A stretch of 64,000 nt of DNA, taken from contig JBDSXW010000061.1 in the NCBI GenBank assembly GCA_039925965.1, positions 58,146-122,145 of the forward strand. The letters run 5' to 3'. Source of the DNA: JAZKFT01 sp039925965 (GTDB taxonomy: Bacteria; Bacteroidota; Bacteroidia; Chitinophagales; Chitinophagaceae). Position numbers and translations under genes: made by a program. The notes beneath the pieces are model-generated. The model was given only the letters and a program-made list of their open reading frames with translations, did not search any database and was not told where the DNA came from. Of this stretch, positions 33,935 through 42,084 are shown piece after piece (within the stretch, counting starts at the first letter, position 1; every line of letters begins with the position of its first letter).

Positions 33935-34177
33935 TTATCTCTTTTTCACAATTGCGGTAAAAGCTATAAGTACCCATATAATATTTACTACAGCCGAAGG
34001 GAACGCATGGTGATACCAGGTATTGACCACAAAAAACAGGCCACCTACCATATTAAACCAAATATATACCGGGGACGTTGACAGCCATTTTCCCCTAATA
34101 TTGAAATAGTAGGCAGTTACAATGAGTACCGATCCCATCCAACCCAGCACTTCAATGGCGATAGCTACGAAATCCAT
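33935..34177 (-). CDS. Small membrane protein of the CBU_0592-like family, 80 aa
   Basis: Three hydrophobic segments (VAIAIEVLGWMGSVLIVTAYY, VYIWFNMVGGLFFVVNTWYH, SAVVNIIWVLIAFTAIV) with GW.GS at the first helix and NxxxGxxFVVN in the second fit the CBU_0592 domain, a short relative of small multidrug-like proteins. Function is unknown. It begins 3 bp after metB on the same strand, so it is co-transcribed with it. Confidence 0.8.
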   Translation of the reverse strand: MDFVAIAIEVLGWMGSVLIVTAYYFNIRGKWLSTSPVYIWFNMVGGLFFVVNTWYHHAFPSAVVNIIWVLIAFTAIVKKR

Positions 34178-34180
34178 TCT

Positions 34181-35320
34181 TTATCCGATTGCTTTTTCGA
34201 GGTCTGCTATCAGGTCGTCTGCATCCTCTATTCCCACGCTCAATCGTATCAGGCCATCTTCCAATCCATTTTTAATCCGCTCCTCACGGGGTATGGATGC
34301 GTGGGTCATACTCGCAGGATGATTGATCAGGCTTTCAACACCACCCAGGCTTTCGGCTAATGAAAATAAATGGGTGGATGACAACACGCGTATGGCTGCT
34401 TCCAGCCTTTCATCTTTCAGTGTAAAGCTGATCATTCCTCCAAAGCCCCGCATTTGTTTTTTTGCAACCTCATACCCGGCATTATCTTCAAAGCCCGGCC
34501 AGTAAACGCGTTTGATTTTAGGATGGTTGTGCAACCACCGCGCAATTTTTTCCCCGTTTTGACAGTGGCGGTCCATCCGTAGCCCCAAAGTTTTGATACC
34601 ACGAAGGACCAGAAAGCAATCTATAGGGCCAGGTACTGCACCACAACTTTTCTGAATAAAGTATAAATCGTCTCTCAGTTTTTGATCATTCATCATCAAA
34701 GCACCTTGTATCACATCGCTATGGCCACCGAGATACTTGGTGGCGCTGTGCATTACGATGTCGGCACCCATGTCGAGCGGGTTTTGCAGGTACGGGCTGG
34801 CAAATGTGTTGTCTACACATACCAATATATTATGCGACTTTGCAATGGCAGCCACCGCGGCTATATCGGAGATATTCATCAGCGGATTCGTAGGTGTTTC
34901 CAGCCAAATAAGCTTCGTGTTAGCTGTTATCAGTGAGGTTATGTTGTTTGTGTCGGATGTATCAACATACAAAAACTTGATTCCAAACTTTTCATACACC
35001 TTGGTAAAAAGCCGGTAGGTGCCACCATACATGTCGCTTGCAGCAATCACCTCGTCGCCTGGGGCAAGAAGCTTTATTACGCTGTCAGTAGCCGCCACAC
35101 CACTGCTGAAGGCGAGGCCGAACCTGGCGTTTTCTATTATCGCATAGGCGTCTTCAAGTGCCTTGCGGGTTGGGTTTTGGCTGCGGGCGTACTCGTAACC
35201 CTTATGATTACCCGGCGCCACCTGCACATACGTACTAGTCTGGTAAATAGGGGTCATGATCGCCCCGGTTGAAGGATCCGGTTCGGCACCGGCATGTATT
35301 AATTTGGTGTTGATGTGCAT
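34181..35320 (-). CDS. metB: Cystathionine gamma-synthase (Cys/Met metabolism PLP enzyme)
   Basis: The enzyme joins an activated homoserine ester with cysteine to give cystathionine in methionine synthesis. The 379-residue protein belongs to the fold-type I Cys/Met family: IYQTSTYVQ, YARSQNPTRKALE, SSGVAA, D170 in VCVDNTFASPY and the PLP lysine Lys195 in HSATKYLGGHSDVIQG. Length and the LGGVESLINHPASMTHASIP segment (parts only) favour cystathionine gamma-synthase, but a gamma-lyase or O-acylhomoserine sulfhydrylase cannot be excluded on sequence alone. No other methionine genes are near, and a small membrane protein follows in the operon. Confidence 0.88.
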   Translation of the reverse strand: MHINTKLIHAGAEPDPSTGAIMTPIYQTSTYVQVAPGNHKGYEYARSQNPTRKALEDAYAIIENARFGLAFSSGVAATDSVIKLLAPGDEVIAASDMYGGTYRLFTKVYEKFGIKFLYVDTSDTNNITSLITANTKLIWLETPTNPLMNISDIAAVAAIAKSHNILVCVDNTFASPYLQNPLDMGADIVMHSATKYLGGHSDVIQGALMMNDQKLRDDLYFIQKSCGAVPGPIDCFLVLRGIKTLGLRMDRHCQNGEKIARWLHNHPKIKRVYWPGFEDNAGYEVAKKQMRGFGGMISFTLKDERLEAAIRVLSSTHLFSLAESLGGVESLINHPASMTHASIPREERIKNGLEDGLIRLSVGIEDADDLIADLEKAIG

Positions 35321-35496
35321 AGTAGTAAAATTAAAAGGCCTGTTTCAACAACACCTTTTTTTAAGTTGGTAAAGGTGTGGGTTTATTAATGAAACACGGC
35401 ACAGGAATGAGGCAAAAGGACATACTGCTTATTGATTGGTAGAAAACGGTCGATTATTTCGTTTTGAGGCTGGCAGGTTTATCGACGGGGTGCCAT

Positions 35497-35523
35497 AAAA
35501 AAGCCTCCTGTTTTCAGGAGGCT
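35497..35523 (-). terminator. Rho-independent terminator of the fulvocin-like cassette
   Basis: Perfect 9-bp stem AGCCTCCTG/CAGGAGGCT with a TTTT loop (35502-35523), followed on the minus strand by six T. It closes the minus-strand gene group 37989-35573. Confidence 0.9.
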
Positions 35524-35572
35524 GTATAAATTCAAGAGGCAATCACGCATTTGACTTCGAAATTGCAATCAA

Positions 35573-35833
35573 TTATATTTTATAAGGCAACATTCTACCC
35601 CTGTAGTATAAAATACGGAGTGCCGTGCCAAGGGTGAACGACACCCATACTCCAATTCTTTGCCATAACGTGAATTTATCCAAAACATGAATAAAGGAAA
35701 ACACACACACTGCGGACAGGAAAAGGTAACCAGAAAGAAATAGTACCCATCCCAATTTCGGTGACATTTTATACATCAATTTCTGTAATAGTAAAAATAG
35801 AAATCTCCCGGCGATAACAAAAGCAAATATCAT
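35573..35833 (-). CDS. Small membrane protein, 86 aa, in the fulvocin-like cassette
   Basis: Two or three hydrophobic segments (MIFAFVIAGRFLFLLLQKLM, LGWVLFLSGYLFLSAVCVFS, IGVWVSFTLGTALRILYY) with basic loops. Family not recognised. It is the last gene before the terminator, 62 bp after the DUF1573 gene, so it probably belongs to the same operon as the fulvocin-like lipoprotein. Confidence 0.65.
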   Translation of the reverse strand: MIFAFVIAGRFLFLLLQKLMYKMSPKLGWVLFLSGYLFLSAVCVFSFIHVLDKFTLWQRIGVWVSFTLGTALRILYYRGRMLPYKI

Positions 35834-35895
35834 ATGGTGCGTTTTTATTTAATGGTACAAGCTATTTTCAAAAGCGAACAAAATCGCAAATGGAC

Positions 35896-36285
35896 TTAAA
35901 ATGACTTTTTTTCACCAACGAGGAATAATGTATGCAGAACCTTTGTAGTATTTGTTTCCACGACGATAGCTCTGAATACATTTCCTGTGTCCTTATTATT
36001 TTTGTACACTACATTAATTTTTCCTGAACCACCGGGTATGATAGTAGATGAATCATAACTGGCAATGGTACATTCGCATGTGGAACCTACGTTATTCACC
36101 TTTGTATTTTGAGTGCCGGTATTATGGAAAACAAATGTGGTGGTAACAGAGTCCCCGATATTCACCTGTTTAAAATAAATGGTATCAGTATCAAACGTTA
36201 TTTCATTTGCCCCCTGATTACTATTTTTAGATACTTCCGAACAAGAGAACAAAATAAAAAAGCTAAAAAAGGGGATGCATTTCAT
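35896..36285 (-). CDS. DUF1573 lipoprotein, 129 aa
   Basis: The lipobox is in FFILFSCSEV (Cys15), so the protein is exported and lipid-anchored. The mature part is one DUF1573 beta-sandwich: ITFDTDTIYFKQVNIGDSV (part), TTFVFHNTGTQ, STCECTIASYD with the characteristic CxC, and PGGSGKINVVYKN. DUF1573 proteins are frequent in Bacteroidota envelopes and are often encoded beside thioredoxin-like or bacteriocin-like genes. Its start overlaps the upstream thioredoxin gene by 23 bp, indicating tight coupling. Confidence 0.88.
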   Translation of the reverse strand: MKCIPFFSFFILFSCSEVSKNSNQGANEITFDTDTIYFKQVNIGDSVTTTFVFHNTGTQNTKVNNVGSTCECTIASYDSSTIIPGGSGKINVVYKNNKDTGNVFRAIVVETNTTKVLHTLFLVGEKKSF

Positions 36286-37156
36286 AAAGTTTCTTTTTTA
36301 AATTTTCTAAAATCTTACTGGTTTCACTAACGTATACAAGCTCCAGGTCTTTGTTGAAACCAACTTTAAAGCCCACGATGAAACCATTATTTATAATGAT
36401 TTCAGTAGGGAATGACTGGATATTATTTCGTTTACAGAATCTGCTTTCCGGGTCGTAAAGTTGATTTATTTCTGTATGTAGCGTGCTCACCCTTTTTCTA
36501 TAGTCTTCAAATGAATCTATTGCTCCCGCATAAACAGAAAATATTACAACATTGCTATCATTTCTGTATTTATTGTATAATTGTTCAAATGAGCCATTTT
36601 TTTGAATACAAGCAGGGCAAGCAATAAATTGAAACTCAATGAGGAGGATCTTAGATTTGAATGAATCAAGGTCGACAGTGTTCTTACCAGTATCGATGAA
36701 GTAACACCCACCTGAAACTCCTTTACTTTTCAAAGCGTCTTCGCTTTTGGCAGACATCCGGAAATGTATTTTTGGATTGATCAGGAACGAGAAGCAAGCA
36801 ATTGAGCTAAACCACAACATGGGGTAGAGAACCTTTTGGGGGCTGACGAAATGTTTCAGGTTAAGGCCTAAAGCAAAACTGGAAAAAATAATAGTAGCCT
36901 CTATATAGAATTGGTAAGGATGAGTGGGATTTGCAAATACTCCATAAATGAGAATCGCCAATGCTGGCGCGCAGAAAAGAAACGATTTCAATTTATTACC
37001 ACAACCCTTTTCTAAAACGATTCCCATAGAAAAATACAAGGCTGCTGCGGCAAAAAAAACCAAATAATCTATACGGAAACTCCGTATAAATGATTCTAAA
37101 ATGGCTAATAATAGGCTCAACAGGGAAATCAGTATTAAGAAAATGTATTTTTTCAT
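36263..37156 (-). CDS. Membrane-anchored thioredoxin-like oxidoreductase with CPAC motif
   Basis: The first 130 residues form five hydrophobic segments arranged like DoxX/MauE-type membrane proteins (FLILISLLSLLLAILESFI, YLVFFAAAALYFSMGIVL and three more). Residues about 150-290 are a thioredoxin-like domain: ILLIEFQFIACPACIQ with the CPAC active site at 180-183, VVIFSVYAGAIDS and the cis-proline in SFPTEIII. The domain would face the periplasm and could make, break or isomerise disulfides. It lies between the fulvocin-like gene (173 bp upstream) and the DUF1573 gene, so its likely clients are those Cys-rich exported proteins. Residues before the Trx domain also hold two cysteines in GGCYF and GCGN. 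Confidence 0.82.
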   Translation of the reverse strand: MKKYIFLILISLLSLLLAILESFIRSFRIDYLVFFAAAALYFSMGIVLEKGCGNKLKSFLFCAPALAILIYGVFANPTHPYQFYIEATIIFSSFALGLNLKHFVSPQKVLYPMLWFSSIACFSFLINPKIHFRMSAKSEDALKSKGVSGGCYFIDTGKNTVDLDSFKSKILLIEFQFIACPACIQKNGSFEQLYNKYRNDSNVVIFSVYAGAIDSFEDYRKRVSTLHTEINQLYDPESRFCKRNNIQSFPTEIIINNGFIVGFKVGFNKDLELVYVSETSKILENLKKKLYEMHPLF

Positions 37157-37329
37157 AATTTTTCAAAAATATCTTTCTGCGAGGAGTGATAGTCCTGGGA
37201 ATATTATTTTTATTATTTAGAAATGTATCTGGGCATAATATATTGGTAGTACCAAATAAAAATAGTGAAGAGCGTGTGATTTTGCATTAAACCGATTTGT
37301 TCGACTCAACAGTCAGTAAAAACCCACTA

Positions 37330-37989
37330 TTATTCTTCATACTCCAAATAAGTGACGGTTTTACACTCACCATTACATTCGTTTACCCAAAACCATCCAC
37401 AACCTGAAGTTGACATAATACAAATGTTATTCTTTGCACAATAGATAAAACCTCCCAGAAAACGTTGTGTACAGGTGTTTATCTGCCCTGCATTGCAGGA
37501 GCAGGATTTTCCGCTGCCATTGAGGATGGCTGAGTCCCCGATAGTGTGAATGGAGTTCATGGCAACATCACTATTTCTTTCTATAGGAGAGTTATCAATA
37601 CCCAATGAATAAAATAGAAAATAGTTCTCTACTTGAGTAAATAGCTGATTCGCTATATAGCGGCATTCCGCAAAATAGCCTTCAAATTGTTGCTTCTCGC
37701 GAGGGTCAAACATATTTCTCCTAACTAGTCCTATAACAGAATTGATATAATTTTGTTTCTCTTTATGACCATTGTATTTTTTTAACTGATCGGACAAATG
37801 CATTTTCCAGATTACAGCTTTTTCATCCGGCGTAAGCATGGTATAGGCAGAACGCTGTGCCATTACATTGTCCATAGTTAAAATTTCCTTCAACTTGCCT
37901 GAGGTAAATTCAACTGAATCCGAATTTTTTCTGCAAGAAACTAAAGCCAGAAAGCCAGCAAGAATTGCTAATAGATAATTTTTTTTCAT
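37330..37989 (-). CDS. Fulvocin C-related lipoprotein with eight-cysteine C-terminal domain
   Basis: The 219-residue precursor has a lipoprotein signal (MKKNYLLAILAGFLALVSC, Cys19), a helical middle domain (about 30-130, including DEKAVIWKMHLSDQL) and a Cys-rich C-terminal domain with Cys163, 165, 173, 184, 190, 197, 205 and 209. The order CSC..C..C..C-x6-CG..W..C.G.C follows what I recall of fulvocin C, a small myxobacterial bacteriocin with four disulfides, including the TSGCG-W-V and CNG elements. Such fulvocin C-related lipoproteins are seen in Bacteroidota. A basic GSGKS stretch just before the cysteines is a possible processing site. A bacteriocin role is unproven; a Cys-rich surface protein of other function is possible. 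Located first in the cassette with the CPAC thioredoxin, DUF1573 protein and small membrane protein. Confidence 0.8.
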   Translation of the reverse strand: MKKNYLLAILAGFLALVSCRKNSDSVEFTSGKLKEILTMDNVMAQRSAYTMLTPDEKAVIWKMHLSDQLKKYNGHKEKQNYINSVIGLVRRNMFDPREKQQFEGYFAECRYIANQLFTQVENYFLFYSLGIDNSPIERNSDVAMNSIHTIGDSAILNGSGKSCSCNAGQINTCTQRFLGGFIYCAKNNICIMSTSGCGWFWVNECNGECKTVTYLEYEE

Positions 37990-38316
37990 GATTGACTGAT
38001 TAAATAAATGAATATGATGTTGAAAGTGCTAACATAAAAGTGTTACTGATGGCAGACCATTAGTTCAAAAGTCATTGATCGGTTTTTAATTTTTTTTTTA
38101 TTGAAAAGTAAGTGTACAATGCCGCTACTTCCGAAAAAATAATAATACACCCATTAGTGTATCAACTATACCGTTATTGATTTTTTACGCGGGCGACTAT
38201 ATTCAAATCCATTTCTGGATGAGATGGAATATCATTATTTCATAGGGTTATCACAAAGAAAACCCCGGCAAACTGCCAGGGTCGTAAAATTTGGTCACTA
38301 ACAAACAAGATGATTT
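37990..38316. other. AT-rich intergenic region
   Basis: It separates two minus-strand units. It contains the terminator of the DUF2911 gene (38258-38282) and AT-rich sequence with a poly-T tract near 38090-38100, which should include the promoter of the fulvocin-like gene; I find no exact TAnnTTTG box there. Confidence 0.5.
38258..38282 (-). terminator. Rho-independent terminator of the DUF2911 gene
   Basis: A 9-bp stem with one wobble (ACCCCGGCA at 38262-38270, TGCCAGGGT at 38274-38282) and AAC loop; on the minus strand it is followed by TTTTC. Confidence 0.75.
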
Positions 38317-38910
38317 CTACCTGCCCTTCGGCTTTGCCGCAGGTAATACCTTATCGGCTACAAAGCTGGTAGCGATACTCACTTTTACATCATCCCAAAG
38401 TATCAGCAGGTTGTTATTGGTATCAAAGTACATGGTGAAATTTTCAATAGGATCTGTTTTTTGAACGGGCACCGTAAAGCGAAATATATCCTTTTTATTG
38501 TCGTAATTAAAATTACCCCAATTGTCGGTGTCTTTGTTGATAATGATCGTCCAGTTATCTACCGTCGGAATGCAAAATAGGGTGTACCGGCCTTTTGCGA
38601 TCTTTTTACCGTCCAAACTGGCATCTTTAAAAAACTCGATCTCGGTATTTTCATTGGCACCCAGCCGCCATACTTCATCATATTTTACTTCGCCTCCAAA
38701 AATGATGCGGCCTCTTTTCTGGGGCCGGCTGTAAACAATTCTTGCATTCGGGGAACCGACTGCCTTTCCCTGGAACTTCATAATCGGGTAGGCATTCGGG
38801 CTGTAACTCATATCCATCGGGCTTTTATCCAGTTCTGTGGGCTGCATTTGGGCATGCGTCATTAAAGTAAACAACAATGCGGCAATGGATATTCTGATTC
38901 TTATTTGCAT
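38317..38910 (-). CDS. DUF2911 exported protein
   Basis: The 197-residue protein has a signal peptide (MQIRIRISIAALLFTLMTHAQ) and the DUF2911 core: KAVGSPNARIVYSRPQKRGR, FGGEVKYDEVWRLGANENTEIEF (parts), GKKIAKGRYTLFCIP and NWTIIINKDTDNWG. The family is widespread in Bacteroidota, is secreted and has no known function. It stands alone between the cassette and the next minus-strand gene, with its own terminator. Confidence 0.92.
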   Translation of the reverse strand: MQIRIRISIAALLFTLMTHAQMQPTELDKSPMDMSYSPNAYPIMKFQGKAVGSPNARIVYSRPQKRGRIIFGGEVKYDEVWRLGANENTEIEFFKDASLDGKKIAKGRYTLFCIPTVDNWTIIINKDTDNWGNFNYDNKKDIFRFTVPVQKTDPIENFTMYFDTNNNLLILWDDVKVSIATSFVADKVLPAAKPKGR

Positions 38911-39020
38911 AAACTCATTTAATAATTTGGTCCAAAGTTAACGGCTGCCTTTGTTGTGATTCTGCCTTTTATAAAAAAGATAACCGATGCCGGAATCCGA
39001 ACGCGTGTCAGGCAGGCATA

Positions 39021-39605
39021 TTATACGCCTATATAAATTTGTGCCATTGTTTTCAGTTCGGGGAAAAAAGCTTCATAGCATGTTTTCAATCCATCATAAT
39101 GTTCCAGGAACAAAGCGAATGCTGTGGATGATTCTTCGAGGAATTTGCTGCGTCGCACAACACCCGCAAGGCTGTTTTCTATGCCCCAATGATACTTGTA
39201 GTTGAGGAGCCAATTTTGGGTTTTCATATAAGGCAACATGGGCTGAAACGGTGCCGGCAGTAAATCAAAATGCTGTTCCAGTGTTTCATAGGTAAAATTT
39301 GCGGTTGCCTGCAAAGCCGCTTCTGTAGCAAAGCATTTTTTGTCTGTTGCGAGAAAATGATCGTATACCACATCTACAAATGCCCCCGAATACAAACGAT
39401 AGTCTTTACGAAAATATTCCTTCGCCCTACGGGTGATTGCATGTTCGTCGGTAAATGTGTCGATGGCCCGGTGTAATTTTATACCCTTCAGAATATAATC
39501 GGGATAATCATATTGTCTTTTCCCCTTTACAAAATCGCTGATCATATTACCCACCAGTAATCCTGGTTGGTTAAAAGAAAGATAGGCGTGGGCTAAGTAG
39601 TTCAT
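39021..39605 (-). CDS. ACP phosphodiesterase-like protein (AcpH/DUF479 family)
   Basis: AcpH removes the 4'-phosphopantetheine group from acyl carrier protein. The 194-residue sequence fits: MNYLAHAYLSF near the start, LLVGNMISDFVKG, LHRAIDTFTDEH and VDVVYDHFLA, whose aspartates and histidines form the HD-like metal site. Helical throughout, with no membrane segment. Bacteroidota homologues are of similar length; activity has been shown only for the E. coli enzyme. Confidence 0.9.
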   Translation of the reverse strand: MNYLAHAYLSFNQPGLLVGNMISDFVKGKRQYDYPDYILKGIKLHRAIDTFTDEHAITRRAKEYFRKDYRLYSGAFVDVVYDHFLATDKKCFATEAALQATANFTYETLEQHFDLLPAPFQPMLPYMKTQNWLLNYKYHWGIENSLAGVVRRSKFLEESSTAFALFLEHYDGLKTCYEAFFPELKTMAQIYIGV

Positions 39606-39763
39606 GGGGTTGAGTGGTTAGAGGTAGGATGAGATGGTGCTACAATGACAAAAATCAGGCAGAAACTGTCCGGGGTGTAAAAGCGCGGGTACTTTGTCGC
39701 TACCCTCCGCAGGGTATTGCGGCAGATGCAGTGTCGTATAGTTTGTGCTGCTAAAACAAAATA

Positions 39764-40096
39764 ATGAAACTTCAACTGACCATCCTGGCTGTAATGGTAA
39801 CAATCTTTACTTTTTCGCAGGACACTTCGCATCAAACCAGTTATCGGAAAAATACCATCGCTGCTCTGAAAGCCCAGGAACCGGTGGAAGTCAAGCCGCA
39901 ACCCATTACAATTAGCAACGATACTACGAAGGGATGGAGGAAATTCACTGTGGTGCCTGTGAAGGAAAAAAACTGGTGGGGTTACACCAAAGATTTTATT
40001 ACCGCGATGTGGAATGATAAACCTTGGATTCTGGTGTTGGGTGGGATTTTTTTACTGATGGGAATATGGAAGCTGTTTAAAAAAATTATTGAATAA
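39764..40096 (+). CDS. Small membrane-associated protein, 110 aa, unknown function
   Basis: An N-terminal signal or anchor (MKLQLTILAVMVTIFTFS) is followed by a polar region of about 60 residues and a C-terminal hydrophobic helix (PWILVLGGIFLLMGIWKLF) ending in a basic tail. The family is not recognised. Downstream lies an inverted repeat and a palindrome cluster. Confidence 0.65.
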   Translation: MKLQLTILAVMVTIFTFSQDTSHQTSYRKNTIAALKAQEPVEVKPQPITISNDTTKGWRKFTVVPVKEKNWWGYTKDFITAMWNDKPWILVLGGIFLLMGIWKLFKKIIE

Positions 40097-40115
40097 TGGT
40101 TTTCCGTTGAACCCC

Positions 40116-40160
40116 CATTTGGCAAATAGATCCTTGCCTCAATTACCTATTTGCCAAATG
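40116..40160. repeat. 14-bp perfect inverted repeat
   Basis: catttggcaaatag (40116-40129) pairs exactly with 40147-40160 across a 17-bp spacer. It lies 20 bp after the stop of the small membrane gene and has no T run, so it is not a clear terminator. Confidence 0.75.
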
Positions 40161-40189
40161 ACAACCTGCCCAATTTAAACTATAAAAAC

Positions 40190-40385
40190 CAATGTCATTT
40201 AAGGGTTTTATGTGCCCCAGGCACATCTTGTCGGTAGAAAAAATGTCAAAATATAGGTAGTGTTCCATCGGAACATCTTGTAAAAGCCCTACAAAACGTT
40301 CCTACGGAACGAAAATCCGCACAAACCTCAGATTTGCTACCCACAAAATGTGCCTATGGCACATGGATTGAACTAAATGACATTG
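40190..40385. mobile_element. MITE-like element made of nested palindromes
   Basis: A perfect 12-bp terminal inverted repeat (caatgtcattta at 40190-40201, taaatgacattg at 40374-40385) encloses four short palindromes: ATGTGCC-CCA-GGCACAT (40210-40226), TGTTCC-ATC-GGAACA (40261-40275), CGTTCC-TAC-GGAACG (40297-40311) and ATGTGCC-TAT-GGCACAT (40348-40364). Outer and inner pairs are inverted copies of longer units ending in TTGT.GGTAG or TTGTA. The element is flanked by near-identical 10-bp direct repeats (ctataaaaac at 40180-40189, ctatataaac at 40386-40395), a possible target duplication. No coding frame is inside, so it would depend on a transposase elsewhere. Confidence 0.6.
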
Positions 40386-40410
40386 CTATATAAACTACTA
40401 CAGACCCCGC

Positions 40411-41820
40411 CTATTTTGTCACCTGTACTAGCCAGTCGCTGATCGTTTTCAGCGCTACCGGGTTAAAAGTTTCTTCAATCGTTCCATATTCTGACACCTC
40501 GCCCGTAGTGCATTTTTGAAATAAATGGTTGAGGCCCTCCAGCCTAACGGTTTTTGTAAATGGGCTTTTGTTTTTAAGAAGCGCTTTTTTAATGGCGGGG
40601 AGGTTCATACCGGCATCTACCTGGCTGTCTTTGGACCCGTTTAGCGCCAGCACTGGTATTTGTAATTCGGCAATGTCTGCAGTAGGTTTATAACTCATAA
40701 AAAACCTGAGCCAGGGCATTCGCAGAGCGCCATATTGCCTGACTATATTTTGAACCTCTACTTCATCGGCATTTTTATTGACCTTGGCGGCTTCGGTTGT
40801 TTTACTTTTGGCATGGGCAAGTGCCGTGCGAACCATTCTTTCAAAAGCGCTGTCGTTGGTGGCATTAATCGCCGCCTGTTGTAATTCGCGGTGTAAAAGT
40901 CTGAATTGTTGAATACCCGAATCTGACACGCCCGCTTTTCTCACATTCGCCACATTTTGTTCTTCATTAATAATAGCTCCTCCAATACCTGGTCCGGCCA
41001 ACATCACAATGTAGGCAACATCTTTATTTCGGGCAGCCACCATCGGGGCAATCATACCACCCTCGCTATGGCCAATCAACCCAATCTTTTTTGGGTTGAT
41101 CTCTTTTCTTGTCTTTAGATAGGCAATGCCCTGCTCCACATCTTTTGCAAAATCTGCACTGGTAGCTCCCATCACATCGCCAGTGGTTTGGCCAATTCCT
41201 CTGTCGTCTACCCGCAGTACCGCAAAGCCTTTTCTGGTAAGGTAGTCAGCCAGCACCAAAAACCATTTATGCCCCATAATATCACAATCGCGGTTCTGCT
41301 GGCCGCTACCGGTTATCAATAAGACTGCCGGCAGATTTTTTCCATTTTTGGGGTAGGTAATCGTTGCCCCGTAGGTAATGCTTTTGTCCTGGTTATAATA
41401 GATCAGGTCCTGGCTGGTGTATGGAAACGGCGGTACGGGCGTTTGCGGTTTTAATATTGGCGCGGGCGCCATTTCATTGTTGCGGTGCAAAACGAGCGGG
41501 AGCGTACCAGGGCCTTGTTGCCATATCCCGGTAATGCTATCGCCTGTTATTTTACCACGATACCCGCCTTTAATAAGTGGGATATCATTTATAAGGCTGT
41601 CTGCTTTTACTAAGGCCACTCCACCCTGGAGATTAAATACATTTTGAGCAGGACTATCGAAACTGGTTTTATAAGTTCCATCCACCTGCTTTACATAATG
41701 GAAAACTATTGTAAGGGACTGGCCCGGCGGGTGAATATCTCCTTTCCAGTTGCCTTCAATATTTTGGGCTGTGCCCACTACACACGACATCAGACCAATA
41801 CTCACCAAAAGGTTTTTCAT
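40411..41820 (-). CDS. Secreted alpha/beta hydrolase (S9-like peptidase/esterase fold)
   Basis: The 469-residue protein has a signal peptide (MKNLLVSIGLMSCVVGTAQ), an N-terminal beta domain of about 110 residues (IEGNWKGDIHPPGQSLTIVFH; part) and an alpha/beta hydrolase. Catalytic candidates are the nucleophile in GHSEGG, the aspartate in NGSKDSQVD and the histidine in GLNHLFQ. LLITGSGQQNRD supplies the oxyanion loop. It resembles bacterial secreted dipeptidyl-like or esterase-like hydrolases with a leading lipocalin-type domain; substrate unknown. The divergent region to the next gene holds paired palindromes. Confidence 0.88.
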   Translation of the reverse strand: MKNLLVSIGLMSCVVGTAQNIEGNWKGDIHPPGQSLTIVFHYVKQVDGTYKTSFDSPAQNVFNLQGGVALVKADSLINDIPLIKGGYRGKITGDSITGIWQQGPGTLPLVLHRNNEMAPAPILKPQTPVPPFPYTSQDLIYYNQDKSITYGATITYPKNGKNLPAVLLITGSGQQNRDCDIMGHKWFLVLADYLTRKGFAVLRVDDRGIGQTTGDVMGATSADFAKDVEQGIAYLKTRKEINPKKIGLIGHSEGGMIAPMVAARNKDVAYIVMLAGPGIGGAIINEEQNVANVRKAGVSDSGIQQFRLLHRELQQAAINATNDSAFERMVRTALAHAKSKTTEAAKVNKNADEVEVQNIVRQYGALRMPWLRFFMSYKPTADIAELQIPVLALNGSKDSQVDAGMNLPAIKKALLKNKSPFTKTVRLEGLNHLFQKCTTGEVSEYGTIEETFNPVALKTISDWLVQVTK

Positions 41821-41925
41821 TCCATAAATATAGTAAAATGAACGTCCCTATAAATTAACGCTGTGTTGTCGGCTTTTGGCTTTTTGTTAAGAATTAAAAC
41901 CCATACCCACGTTCTATTGACATCA

Positions 41926-42031
41926 ACGAATGTATTCGTAGATAGGTTGCCTGTTTAATTTACCGCTTATCCCGGCAGTGATTTCTTAACCTGCCACACG
42001 TCATTAATAGTTGTCTACGATTGTGTTCGTA
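41926..42031. promoter_or_regulatory. Paired palindromic sites between divergent genes
   Basis: ACGAAT-gt-ATTCGT (41926-41939) and TACGA-ttgtgt-TCGTA (42016-42031) both belong to a TACGAAtnnATTCGTA pattern and share the flank TCTACGA when read in inverted orientation. They sit in the 264-bp space between the hydrolase and the 153-residue exported protein and look like repressor or activator binding sites. Confidence 0.5.
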
Positions 42032-42084
42032 CATCATCTTTGATTCATCAACTCAAATAAATCTCACCACTAAAAATTACAACC

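Noticed and set aside
36109..36330. Plus-strand open frame opposite the DUF1573 gene
   Set aside because: It is the reverse of two overlapping real genes and shows no start signal or homology.
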